Positions 56,897-64,000 of a stretch of 64,000 bases of DNA are shown piece after piece; within the stretch, counting starts at the first letter, position 1; each line of letters starts with the position of its first letter. Origin of the DNA: Lacipirellula limnantheis (GTDB lineage: Bacteria > Planctomycetota > Planctomycetia > Pirellulales > Lacipirellulaceae). A model generated the notes under the pieces. It ran no database searches, was not told the DNA's origin, and worked only from the letters and a program-made list of their open reading frames with translations. The DNA lies in the NCBI RefSeq assembly GCF_007746075.1, contig NZ_CP036339.1:5671786-5735785 (forward strand), written 5' to 3'. The position numbers and the translations under genes were made by a program.

Positions 56897-57715
56897 ATGA
56901 CGCACACACCCGCCGACGATCCCCACGTCCAAGCCCGCCTTGAACTCGCCGTCGCCGCCGCCAAAGCGGCCGGCGCCATCACACTGCAGTGGTTCCGCCA
57001 GGCGGGCCTCGGCGTCGAGCGTAAGGGCGACGGCTCGCCAGTCACGGCCGCCGATCGCGCCTCGGAAACTCACCTCCGCGAGCAGATCTCGGCCCACTTC
57101 CCCGACGACGCCATCCTGGGCGAGGAATTCGGCGAGAAGCCCGGCACGTCCCCCTACCGCTGGGTGCTCGACCCAATCGACGGCACCAAGAGCTTCATCA
57201 GCGGCATCCCCCTCTACACGACGCTCGTCGCCGTGATGAAGGACGACCAACCGCTGATCGGCGTCATCTACGCCCCTGCCACCGGCGAAATCGTTTACGC
57301 CGCCGTCGGCGGGCCCACTTGGTTTGCCGTCGGCGACAGCGCGCCCATTAAGTCGCGCGTCTCCTCAACCGGGCAACTCGCCGAAGCGACGTTCGTCACC
57401 ACCGAAGTCAGCAAGTTCGATCGCAAGGGGAGCCAGGCCGTCCGCTCCATTTACAACCACCTGGAGAAGCACTCGCGCCTTACCCGCACCTGGGGCGACG
57501 CCTACGGCTTCCTCCTGGTCGCCACGGGCCGCGCCGACGTGATGGTGGACCTCTTCATCAGCCTGTGGGACGCCGCGGCCCTGAAGCCCGTGATCGAAGG
57601 CGCCGGCGGGCACTATTCCGATTGGAAAGGACTACCGTCGGTGCATACCGGCAACGCGGTGGCCACGAACCGGCATTTGGCCGGCGTGGTGCTGGAACTG
57701 ACGCAATCAGCGTAA
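56897..57715 (+). CDS. hisN: Histidinol-phosphatase-like inositol monophosphatase family protein
   Basis: The protein has 272 residues. Metal-binding motifs are GEE (about 75-77), DPIDGTKSF (about 94-102) and WDAAALKP near 220, in the IMPase fold. The DPIDGTKSFISGIP form is typical of HisN-type histidinol-phosphate phosphatases; inositol or other sugar-phosphate substrates are not excluded. It is a Mg2+-dependent cytoplasmic phosphatase. It is alone, 382 bp after the PEP-CTERM gene, and starts right after a large hairpin. Confidence 0.88.
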   Translation: MTHTPADDPHVQARLELAVAAAKAAGAITLQWFRQAGLGVERKGDGSPVTAADRASETHLREQISAHFPDDAILGEEFGEKPGTSPYRWVLDPIDGTKSFISGIPLYTTLVAVMKDDQPLIGVIYAPATGEIVYAAVGGPTWFAVGDSAPIKSRVSSTGQLAEATFVTTEVSKFDRKGSQAVRSIYNHLEKHSRLTRTWGDAYGFLLVATGRADVMVDLFISLWDAAALKPVIEGAGGHYSDWKGLPSVHTGNAVATNRHLAGVVLELTQSA

Positions 57716-57791
57716 AAGTGCTGCTGGACGACGTGCCATTCTGCGTGGACTAGAATGCAGGAAACGCACTCCATGATCTCACTTGGCGTCT

Positions 57792-58406
57792 ATGTGGCCC
57801 AACGCCGCTGAAACTGAAGAGCTCCTCCTCAACGCCCGCCAGGGCGATCGCGACGCCGTCGATCGGTTGATGGAACGCCATCGCCAGTCACTCGAACGGA
57901 TGGTCCGCGGCCGGCTCAACCGGGCCGTCGCCCGGCGCGTCGACGCGAGCGACGTCGTGCAGGAGACGCTTCTCACGGCGAGCAAGCGGATGGCCGAGTA
58001 CGTCCGCGATCCGCGGCTGCCCTTCCACGCCTGGCTGCGGCAAATCGCCCGCGATCGGCTCAACGACGTTTATCGCCGCCAACTTGCCGACAAGCGCAGC
58101 GTCGCCAACGAACAATCCGTCGGCGGCGAGGGCAGCGACTTCATCCCGCCGGCGGCATTGGTGCGCGACGAGGAACTCACTCCGGCCGCGGCGCTGATGC
58201 ATCGCGAATTCGCCGAACGATTCCACGCCGCCGTTGAAACCCTCAGCGACGCCGACCGCGAACTCATCTTCATGCGTCACGCGGAGCAACTCACCAACAG
58301 CGAAGTTGCCGAGGTGCTGGGCCTCAGCCAACCGGCCGCCGCAATGCGCTATTTGCGCGCCCTGCGGCAGTTGAAGTCAGTCCTGGGCGACGCGAGCATT
58401 GATTGA
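57792..58406 (+). CDS. ECF-type RNA polymerase sigma factor
   Basis: The protein has 204 residues from the ATG at MWPNAAETEELLLNARQGDR; a TTG 9 bases earlier is possible. Region 2 has RRVDASDVVQETLLTASKRM and region 4 has the helix-turn-helix NSEVAEVLGLSQPAAAMRYL. No anti-sigma gene is beside it; instead a Ser/Thr kinase gene follows, 130 bp downstream, as is common for planctomycete ECF groups. The kinase may replace the anti-sigma control (inference). Confidence 0.92.
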   Translation: MWPNAAETEELLLNARQGDRDAVDRLMERHRQSLERMVRGRLNRAVARRVDASDVVQETLLTASKRMAEYVRDPRLPFHAWLRQIARDRLNDVYRRQLADKRSVANEQSVGGEGSDFIPPAALVRDEELTPAAALMHREFAERFHAAVETLSDADRELIFMRHAEQLTNSEVAEVLGLSQPAAAMRYLRALRQLKSVLGDASID

Positions 58407-58430
58407 TTGAAATAGGACTCGAATGCGGGG

Positions 58431-58519
58431 CACCCCCTGGCTCCGCCAGGGGGTCGCTAACCATGCCGGTACGCGTCGTCCGACGAACGTCTACCCCCCG
58501 GCAAAGCCCAGGGCTGCAA
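58431..58519. repeat. REP-like element in the sigma-kinase gap
   Basis: The left hairpin is CCCCTGGCTCCGCCAGGGG (T-A). The core is TCGCTAACCATGCCGGTAC and the right arm CCCCCCGGCAAAGCCCAGGG is degenerate. It lies in the leader of the kinase gene. Confidence 0.82.
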
Positions 58520-58536
58520 ACTCAATAAAGACTTTA

Positions 58537-60276
58537 ATGAACCACACTGCCGCTTCTGATCCGCCGCACAGCGACCGCGAGGAGCAGGTCGCGTCGCTGC
58601 TGGAAGAATTACTGGCAGCGAAGCGGCGCGGCCAGACGATCGACGTCGAACTCATCGCCGCCCAGCATCCCGACCTTGCCGACGAGTTGCGCGAACTCTG
58701 GGGCGTTGCCGCCCTCGCCGAGGAATTCCAAAGCGAGTCCGAAATCACCTTGCCATGGCAGGACGGCCGCGCCCGTCGACCGGCGCCGCCGCACCCCCGC
58801 TCGGACGAACGCATTTCCCGGCACGGACAGCTTCCCGACCGCCACTTCGGCGACTACGAGCTCCTCGAAGAACTCGGCCGCGGCGGCATGGGGGTCGTCT
58901 ATCGCGCGCGGCAACGCAGCCTCGACCGCATCGTGGCGCTGAAAATCGTCCTCCGCGGCGCTACCGCCAGCCTCGCCGACCTCGCGCGGTTCCGCGGCGA
59001 AGCGGAAACCGCCGCCCGACTCAACCACCCGAGCATCGTCCCGGTCTACGAAGTTGGCCAACAGGGCGACCTCCCCTTCTTCACAATGCGTTACGTCGAG
59101 GGACACACCCTCGCCCGCCGCATCGCCGACGGTCCGCTGCCAGCGCGGGAAGCGGCGCGGCTGCTGGCCCCCATCGCCCGCGCGATCGCCGCCGCGCATC
59201 AACAAGGCGTGCTGCACCGCGATCTCAAGCCATCGAATGTGTTGATCGACGACAATGGCGAACCCTACGTTAGCGACTTCGGCCTCGCCAAACGGCTCAC
59301 GCCCGACAGCGACGACGCGGCCGCGCTTGCCGACGCCGCCCAACTCACGCAAACGGGCGCCATCATCGGCACTCCCGGCTACATGAGCCCCGAACAAGCC
59401 GCCGGCAGCCGCGGCTCGATCGGCACTGCGTCAGACGTCTACAGCCTTGGCGCCATTCTCTACGCCACGCTCACCGGCCGGCCGCCGTTTCAGGGCGCCA
59501 CGCCGGTCGACACCGTGCTGCTGGTGCTCGAACAAGAACCAGCGCCGCCGCAGTTGCTCAACCCGCGCGTTGATCGCGATCTCGAAATGATCGCGATGAA
59601 ATGTTTGCAGAAGCCGGTCGAGCTCCGTTACGCCAGCGCCGACGACTTGGCCGACGACCTTGACGCCTACCTCGCGAACGAACCAATCTCCGCACGTTCG
59701 GGTCGCTTCTCCGGCATCGTCACCCGCGCCTTCCGCGAAACGCACCATGTGAGCATCCTCGAAAACTGGGGCCTCCTCTGGATGCTCCACGCCGCGGTGC
59801 TGCTCGTCCTCTGCCTCGTGACGAACGGCTTCCAACTCGCCGGCGTCACGTCACGCTGGCCCTACATCGGTCTCTGGACGATCGGCCTCGGCAGCTGGGC
59901 CGCCATCTTCTGGAACCTGCGCCACCGCAGCGGACCGATCACCTTCGTCGAACGGCAGATCGCCCACATCTGGGCCGGCAGCATGATCATCGACACGTCG
60001 ATGTACATCATCGAATGGCAGCTCGGCCTCGCCGTGCTCACACTCTCGCCAGTCCTCGGCCCCGTGAGCGGCGCCGTCTTCCTGATGAAGGCCGCCATGC
60101 TTTCGGGGCGCTTCTACATCCACGCCGCCGTGCTCTCCATCACCGGCATGGCGATGGCGTGGCTGCAAGTGCAAACCTTCATGCCAAACCTGGGCCTCAC
60201 GCTCTTCGGCATTGTCTCCGCCGCCTGCTTCGCGCTACCCGGCTGGAAGTACTGGCGGCAGGTGAAGAAGAGGTGA
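58537..60276 (+). CDS. Ser/Thr protein kinase with multi-helix membrane C-terminus
   Basis: The protein has 579 residues from the ATG at MNHTAASDPPHSDREEQVAS; in-frame codons before it are repeat sequence. The kinase domain runs from about 105 to 385: LGRGGMGVVYRA, ALKIVLRG, QGVLHRDLKPSNVLIDD, SDFGLAKR and GTPGYMSPEQAAG. After it are about six membrane helices (about 410-575). Before it is an acidic N-terminal segment (about 30-75) shared by such kinases. It follows an ECF sigma gene and may control it by phosphorylation (inference). Confidence 0.93.
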   Translation: MNHTAASDPPHSDREEQVASLLEELLAAKRRGQTIDVELIAAQHPDLADELRELWGVAALAEEFQSESEITLPWQDGRARRPAPPHPRSDERISRHGQLPDRHFGDYELLEELGRGGMGVVYRARQRSLDRIVALKIVLRGATASLADLARFRGEAETAARLNHPSIVPVYEVGQQGDLPFFTMRYVEGHTLARRIADGPLPAREAARLLAPIARAIAAAHQQGVLHRDLKPSNVLIDDNGEPYVSDFGLAKRLTPDSDDAAALADAAQLTQTGAIIGTPGYMSPEQAAGSRGSIGTASDVYSLGAILYATLTGRPPFQGATPVDTVLLVLEQEPAPPQLLNPRVDRDLEMIAMKCLQKPVELRYASADDLADDLDAYLANEPISARSGRFSGIVTRAFRETHHVSILENWGLLWMLHAAVLLVLCLVTNGFQLAGVTSRWPYIGLWTIGLGSWAAIFWNLRHRSGPITFVERQIAHIWAGSMIIDTSMYIIEWQLGLAVLTLSPVLGPVSGAVFLMKAAMLSGRFYIHAAVLSITGMAMAWLQVQTFMPNLGLTLFGIVSAACFALPGWKYWRQVKKR

Positions 60277-60284
60277 TGCTACTT

Positions 60285-60340
60285 GCAGCTCCGCCGGGGG
60301 GTCGCTCACCATGCCGGTACGCAACGTGCCGGGGGCTGCA
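60285..60340. repeat. REP-like element, deleted copy
   Basis: GCAGCTCCGCCGGGGGGTCG, the CCATGCCGGTACG core and GTGCCGGGGGCTGCA remain. The left arm and most of the right arm are missing. It lies between the kinase gene and the convergent minus-strand gene. Confidence 0.75.
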
Positions 60341-60343
60341 CCG

Positions 60344-61030
60344 TCACTCTACCCCAACCAGTTCCTCCTCCCGCCAAACGCTCACCTCCGACAACCCCTG
60401 CATCGCCGTCGCAATCTGCGCCACCAGTTCCTCCGCCCGCGCCGCCGGCGCTCCGCTGAACTTCGCTAAATGAATCATCGTCACCAGCTCGCGCACCCAC
60501 GCCAGCGTCCCGATCAAATCCCCATGCAGCTGCTTCCGTAGCGCCGCCAGCTGCCGCATATTCTCGCGCCGCACCTCTTCGCTGTGCCGCGCCTTCCCCA
60601 CGTCGGCCGCCGCCGCAGCCAGCGGATCGTCACGCGTCACCGGCTCGGCCAGCAGCCGATCCAACTGCCGAATCCGCTCCGCCTGCAGCCGCCACGCCGA
60701 ACGCAACTCCACGAGTCGCCGCGCCTCGCAACTCAGCACATCCCCGGCCCACCCATCGAGTCCCTCGAGCGCCGCATCTAGCTCCCCCTCCACCTGCCCA
60801 ATCGCCGTCGCGAGCGCATCACGCTCACCAGACTCTTCGCTCTCCCCCGGCGGCTTGCCGCTTAGCGTCTCCCCTTCTCCCTTGTTAGCAGCCAACAACA
60901 ACGGCAAATAAAACGGCCAGAAAAACAGCACCGCCATCAGTTCCACCGGGGCGCCTCCGCGCAGGTAATGCGCGACGGCCACCACCAGCCCAAACACCAC
61001 ATAAAAAATCGACGTCTCAAGGAGTAACAT
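60344..61030 (-). CDS. Membrane protein with coiled-coil region
   Basis: The protein has 228 residues from the ATG at MLLLETSIFYVVFGLVVAVA. Two membrane helices (about 4-20 and 27-46) are followed by a long helical, coiled-coil-like cytoplasmic part (about 60-215) of Glu/Arg/Ala. No motif gives a function. Its start overlaps the end of a small gene on the same strand by 14 bases, so translation is probably coupled. Confidence 0.75.
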   Translation of the reverse strand: MLLLETSIFYVVFGLVVAVAHYLRGGAPVELMAVLFFWPFYLPLLLAANKGEGETLSGKPPGESEESGERDALATAIGQVEGELDAALEGLDGWAGDVLSCEARRLVELRSAWRLQAERIRQLDRLLAEPVTRDDPLAAAAADVGKARHSEEVRRENMRQLAALRKQLHGDLIGTLAWVRELVTMIHLAKFSGAPAARAEELVAQIATAMQGLSEVSVWREEELVGVE

Positions 61031-61178
61031 GGCTCGCCGCCTCCCGCATCGCGCGGAGTTCCGCCTCGACCGCGCAGGACTCTTCGCCCCCCTGGTCAGG
61101 CGAACCCGCCGCCGGCGCTCGCAATGTGGAGTCACGAAGCCGACGGCGGACGCCCAACAGTTGTTCGGCAGTTTGCAT
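61017..61178 (-). CDS. Small gene overlapping the start of the membrane protein gene
   Basis: The 53-residue frame starts MQTAEQLLGVRRRLRDSTLR and ends REAASHVTP, its TGA being inside the next gene (14 bases overlap, in another frame). Codon composition is coding-like, and the overlap suggests coupling. It has no membrane segment. It could be a regulator or partner of the membrane protein. No family is recognised. Confidence 0.5.
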   Translation of the reverse strand: MQTAEQLLGVRRRLRDSTLRAPAAGSPDQGGEESCAVEAELRAMREAASHVTP

Positions 61179-61218
61179 AACAGAAGCCCTTAAAATTGGA
61201 TGCGTTGTATTTGTATTT

Positions 61219-61305
61219 CAGCCCCTGGCTCCGCCAGGGGGTCGCTCGCCACAGCGGTAGTCGTCGCCCCACGCCGCGCTACCCCCTGGCAAAGCCAGGG
61301 GCTAC
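61219..61305. repeat. REP-like element, full copy
   Basis: Left hairpin CCCCTGGCTCCGCCAGGGG and right hairpin CCCCTGGCAAAGCCAGGGG (T-A, GGA loop changed to AAA) with the core TCGCTCGCCACAGCGGTAG. It lies upstream of the small gene pair. Confidence 0.88.
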
Positions 61306-61353
61306 AGTTCGCTATGCGAACTCAAACAACCCAAAGCAGAAGAACAACTCCCC

Positions 61354-61795
61354 TCAAATCGCCCCCACCAACAGCAGCCACGATAATGGCGTCACATGGA
61401 ACGGCTCGAGCCGTTCCATCACCCGCCGAAAGACGTCGCTCATCGCCACGCCCACCCGGCAAACACCACGAGATTCACCAACAGCACGAACCCCGCTTGC
61501 GGCACGGTCGCCGTGAAGAATCAGTTGATCGGGATCGACGCCAGCATGGCGACCCCGCCCCAACTCACCGTCACGAGCGCCGCCAACAGCGTGCTGCTCA
61601 CCGGTAGTCGCGAACCGGAAAGACAGTCGTCATCCCGTTGGTCGTCGTCCCCGCGATCGCCGTCGCCAGGAGCGCTCCCCACACGGGCGACCGATAGGCG
61701 CCCCGCCCTTCGTTCCAGGCAACGGCAAACTCCTCGGAATCGCGCAAGGCGAGCCCGACATGGGTCAGGCCGCTACGTACCTGCTGGCGAAACAT
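61354..61795 (-). pseudogene. Decayed membrane protein gene
   Basis: The start is intact: MFRQQVRSGLTHVGLALRDS and then RGAYRSPVWGALLATAIAG. After about residue 65 the frame shifts. The next frame reads STLLAALVTVSWGGVAMLAS, a stop, then FVLLVNLVVFAGWAW; a third frame ends in VMERLEPFHVTPLSWLLLVG. Put together these are a polytopic membrane protein with two frameshifts and a stop. So it is a broken gene. Confidence 0.75.
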
Positions 61796-61933
61796 CGTTC
61801 GGTCTCCTGTTTGTTCGATGCGTGCCCAAGCAGGAAACCGAGAAACTACACCCCCCATTAACAGGACGCGCCGAAAATGGCAGACTTGGCAAACATGGCA
61901 GACTCGGGCAGTGAACACACCTCGCCGCGCCGG

Positions 61934-63334
61934 TCATTCGCCACGCGCCTTCGCCAGCCGCGCGTCGTCCAAATCAAGCCGGTACAGCATTTGGTTGTAG
62001 TCATACCGCGGCGTCGGCTGCGGCCGGTCGGCAAAGCTGGTCGTGTACGTTCCTTCGAATAACAGCACCGGCGACTTGGCGTCGGCCAGCTCCGCATGCA
62101 GCCGCGGGTTGTAGAAGGTGTAATTGTCGTGCGACAGCACCTTCACGGCCGGTCCCCACGGACCGGTCGGGGCGTCGGCCTCGGCATACCAGATTTCACC
62201 GAAGACCGAGGGCTTGCCGAACGACTCCATGAACACGGTCACCCAGCGACCGCGGAATTCGTTCCACGCGATCGAGCCGGAGTGGGGCGTTACCTGGCCG
62301 CCGTCGACCGTCGGCAACGTTTCCTGTGGGGCGAGTTTTTCCCACGTCGCGGCGTCCTGCCACGCCTCGAACGTGGCCGGGCAGCGGAAGTTCGGCAGCG
62401 GGTTGCCCAGCAGCAGCCACTCCTTGCCGGCGTCGTCGCGCCACAGCGCCGGCTGGCCGTCTGGCATAAATGGCCGCTCCGGTTCCGTCGTCGTCTTCGT
62501 CCACGCCTTGCGAAGCAGTTCGAACTTCTCGGCCTCATCATTCCAGACGCAGAGGCCCGCTTCGTACGCCTCCAGCGGCGGGCGGATCTTGAGGTAAGTC
62601 GCCACGAGCTTCGAGTTGCCTTCGCGATCGGGCAGGCTGACGTAGGCAGTGATCCAAGTCGGGCCCTTGCCAGGGAATTCGGCGACGCCCCGGGGTACGC
62701 CCCGCTCGTTGCGGAAATAGTCGTAGTGAAGCGCCAGCGGCGGTTCAAACTTCGTGATCGGCCGCGGTTCGGTCGTCGCGCTCGTGCTATGAAACACGCC
62801 GAACCGATACGACGGCAAGTCGGTGTCGCCCCACAGCCAGAAGCGCCGCCCGCGATGATTGGCAACCTGCACCGAGTCGCACCCGAAGACGCCTGACTCC
62901 TGCCAGTCGTCGCGCTCGCCGAGCTGCTGGCTCTCCGCAAAGATGCCGCCGCCGGTAAGCCGACCTAGCCGCTTGGCAATGATGCTCCGCTCGACTTCAA
63001 TTCGCACCGTTTGTCCTGACCGCGGCGTCAGCCTGATGCCGCGAGCGCCAAAGCCATCCGCCTTCACGCCATAGCCATGACCCGAGACGTCGAACCAAAT
63101 CTCGCGCTGCAGCAGATCGGGTTGATCGACGGCAATCACGCCTGCGTTGTCGGTCACCAGCACGATGTCGCTCGTCGTCCGCAACTCCACGAGGGGAACG
63201 GGCCAGCCGTTCTCTTTATCGACCACCTCGATTCTGCATGGTTCGACTGCGCGTGCGGCAGGCGATGCCGGCAGCCCAAATGCTGCGAATGCCGCAGTGA
63301 TCAAACACCCTGTAACTCCACATTGATTCGACAC
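61934..63334 (-). CDS. Secreted beta-propeller-like protein
   Basis: The protein has 466 residues. The signal peptide is about 1-29. A carboxypeptidase-like beta-sandwich may occupy 30-115 (CRIEVVDKENGWPVPLVELR). The rest resembles a five-bladed propeller as in GH43/DUF4185 proteins: GRRFWLWGDTDLPSYRFGVF, SGSIAWNEFRGRWVTVFMES, IWYAEADAPTGPWGPAVKVL and YNPRLHAEL. It may bind or cleave polysaccharide outside the cell; catalytic residues were not identified. Confidence 0.75.
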   Translation of the reverse strand: MSNQCGVTGCLITAAFAAFGLPASPAARAVEPCRIEVVDKENGWPVPLVELRTTSDIVLVTDNAGVIAVDQPDLLQREIWFDVSGHGYGVKADGFGARGIRLTPRSGQTVRIEVERSIIAKRLGRLTGGGIFAESQQLGERDDWQESGVFGCDSVQVANHRGRRFWLWGDTDLPSYRFGVFHSTSATTEPRPITKFEPPLALHYDYFRNERGVPRGVAEFPGKGPTWITAYVSLPDREGNSKLVATYLKIRPPLEAYEAGLCVWNDEAEKFELLRKAWTKTTTEPERPFMPDGQPALWRDDAGKEWLLLGNPLPNFRCPATFEAWQDAATWEKLAPQETLPTVDGGQVTPHSGSIAWNEFRGRWVTVFMESFGKPSVFGEIWYAEADAPTGPWGPAVKVLSHDNYTFYNPRLHAELADAKSPVLLFEGTYTTSFADRPQPTPRYDYNQMLYRLDLDDARLAKARGE

Positions 63335-63704
63335 CGCCTACCCCCGAATTCTCGAATACCGGTCAATTCCCGCACTTTATTGTACTTAGGAACCCGGCTG
63401 CGACATGATGTCGCCGCACGACAAGCAAATGACAAGGAAACTCATTGTGCAACCGGACTGATTTGTGTCATGTTAACGGATTGGTTTCTCCTGGGCGGCG
63501 ACAAACTGCTTGGGATGCTACGCGTCGAATCGTGAGGCGGCCCTCATCGCTCGACGCCCTGCCCTTCAGCCGCATAGGACATACGGCCCGCCTTGCGCAC
63601 GCGGCGCGCCGTTTAGCAACGCCGGAGCGCCAAGCAATTCGCCATGGCAAGCCGGCGACTAGTCGCCGTTTCACCAACGTCAACCACGTTTGAGGAGGCT
63701 TTTG
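63335..63704. other. Intergenic region with palindromes
   Basis: This 370-bp gap contains GCGACATGATGTCGC (63400-63414) and the 16-base perfect palindrome CGGCGACTAGTCGCCG (63653-63668). No gene is supported. GAGGAGGC at 63692-63699 is the ribosome site of the next gene. Confidence 0.55.
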
Positions 63705-64000
63705 ATGTCCATGCAGCTGCTAGTTCAACGACGTCCGACGCACGTTCGCTGCCTTGCCCTACTCGTCGCGGGAGCCTTTGCCCATGCCGCTAGCGCCGCC
63801 GACGTCGCCTATTGGCGTCACGAAGAAGGTCCGGCCGGTCAGATCGTCGCCAGCGGACCCGATACGGTCCTCGACTCCTCGGGCAACGGCAACCACATGC
63901 AGACGTTCGCTTCCGGCGTCTCCCCATTCACCGCAGCGACCTACACGTCGACCGTCTCGCCCTTGCCGCTCCGCAGCGGGCTCGCGAACAACTTGTCGCT
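63705..64000 (+). CDS. Secreted LamG/ConA-like protein, 5' part
   Basis: The gene runs off the window; 98 codons are visible. The ATG follows GAGGAGGC by 5 bases. A signal peptide (about 1-30, cleavage near SAA|DVAYW) is followed by the start of a LamG-type domain (AYWRHEEGPAGQ, VLDSSGNGNHMQTF). Planctomycete proteins of this kind often end in PEP-CTERM. It is the exported, carbohydrate-binding kind. Confidence 0.8.
   Translation, partial: MSMQLLVQRRPTHVRCLALLVAGAFAHAASAADVAYWRHEEGPAGQIVASGPDTVLDSSGNGNHMQTFASGVSPFTAATYTSTVSPLPLRSGLANNLS

Noticed and set aside
63468-63683. A 71-residue minus-strand frame near the window end
   Set aside because: Spans the 16-base palindrome, no start-site support, low-complexity Arg/Ala composition.

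Overview
The window reads as high-GC chromosomal DNA of a planctomycete, most likely of the Pirellulales (inference). The evidence is the combination of a DUF1559 prepilin-like protein, a DUF1587/1592/1588/1585-type protein followed by a DUF1552 protein, a PEP-CTERM protein with dockerin-like calcium motifs, several Ser/Thr kinases and FHA proteins, and bacterial homologues of the archaeal formylmethanofuran dehydrogenase subunits (fhcB, fhcA, fhcC). There is no phage, plasmid or CRISPR signature. One intact insertion sequence, one tRNA-Pro and two decayed genes are present.

Layout. 0-5.4 kb: FHA protein, small hypotheticals, a TPR lipoprotein, a family-1 glycosyltransferase and a membrane protein. 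5.5-14.3 kb: the tetrahydromethanopterin-linked C1 genes fhcB, fhcA and fhcC, separated by a PAP2 phosphatase, a FAS1 / ECF sigma / RskA-type anti-sigma trio and mobA. 14.4-20.2 kb: GH88-type hydrolase, SDR oxidoreductase with an altered catalytic motif, small regulator, membrane-anchored Ser/Thr kinase, metF. 20.6-24.5 kb: the planctomycete DUF1592/DUF1552 secreted pair. 25-31 kb: glycogen phosphorylase, an acyl-CoA dehydrogenase-like protein, cysC, a BON-like protein, lpxK. 31.7-45.3 kb: a 1333-residue membrane protein with about 660 residues of Gly/Gln/Glu/Ser-rich sequence, DksA-type zinc finger protein, nadB, Uma2 protein, and a Gld-like ABC operon (ATPase, fused GldF-GldG, DUF4340 protein). 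45.3-51.8 kb: a TGTCGC-rich intergenic region, an insertion sequence nested in a dispersed repeat, and a minus-strand operon led by an FHA-GAF-AAA+ regulator. 52-54 kb: tRNA-Pro followed by a gene-poor, lower-GC stretch with an RHS tip fragment. 54.2-64 kb: DUF1559 protein, PEP-CTERM protein, hisN-like phosphatase, ECF sigma plus Ser/Thr kinase, a small overlapping gene pair, a decayed membrane protein gene, a secreted propeller-like protein and the start of a secreted LamG-like protein.

The most striking non-coding content is a set of dispersed inverted repeats placed in intergenic gaps. The main family is an ~88-bp REP/BIME-like element (at least eight full, partial or interrupted copies) whose hairpin arms show three-way compensatory covariation (T-A, G-C, C-G). 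One copy is split by the insertion sequence, with a 4-bp target duplication. Other families are built from short degenerate words (CACAGAG, CGCCAAGG, ATGAACGC, CGAATGA, TCAGTGG) followed by their reverse complements.

Functionally, the Fhc genes point to formyl transfer and hydrolysis between tetrahydromethanopterin, methylofuran and formate. Signalling genes (two ECF sigma factors, two Ser/Thr kinases, one AAA+ regulator, two FHA modules) are unusually dense. All calls come from reading the sequence; no database search was run.
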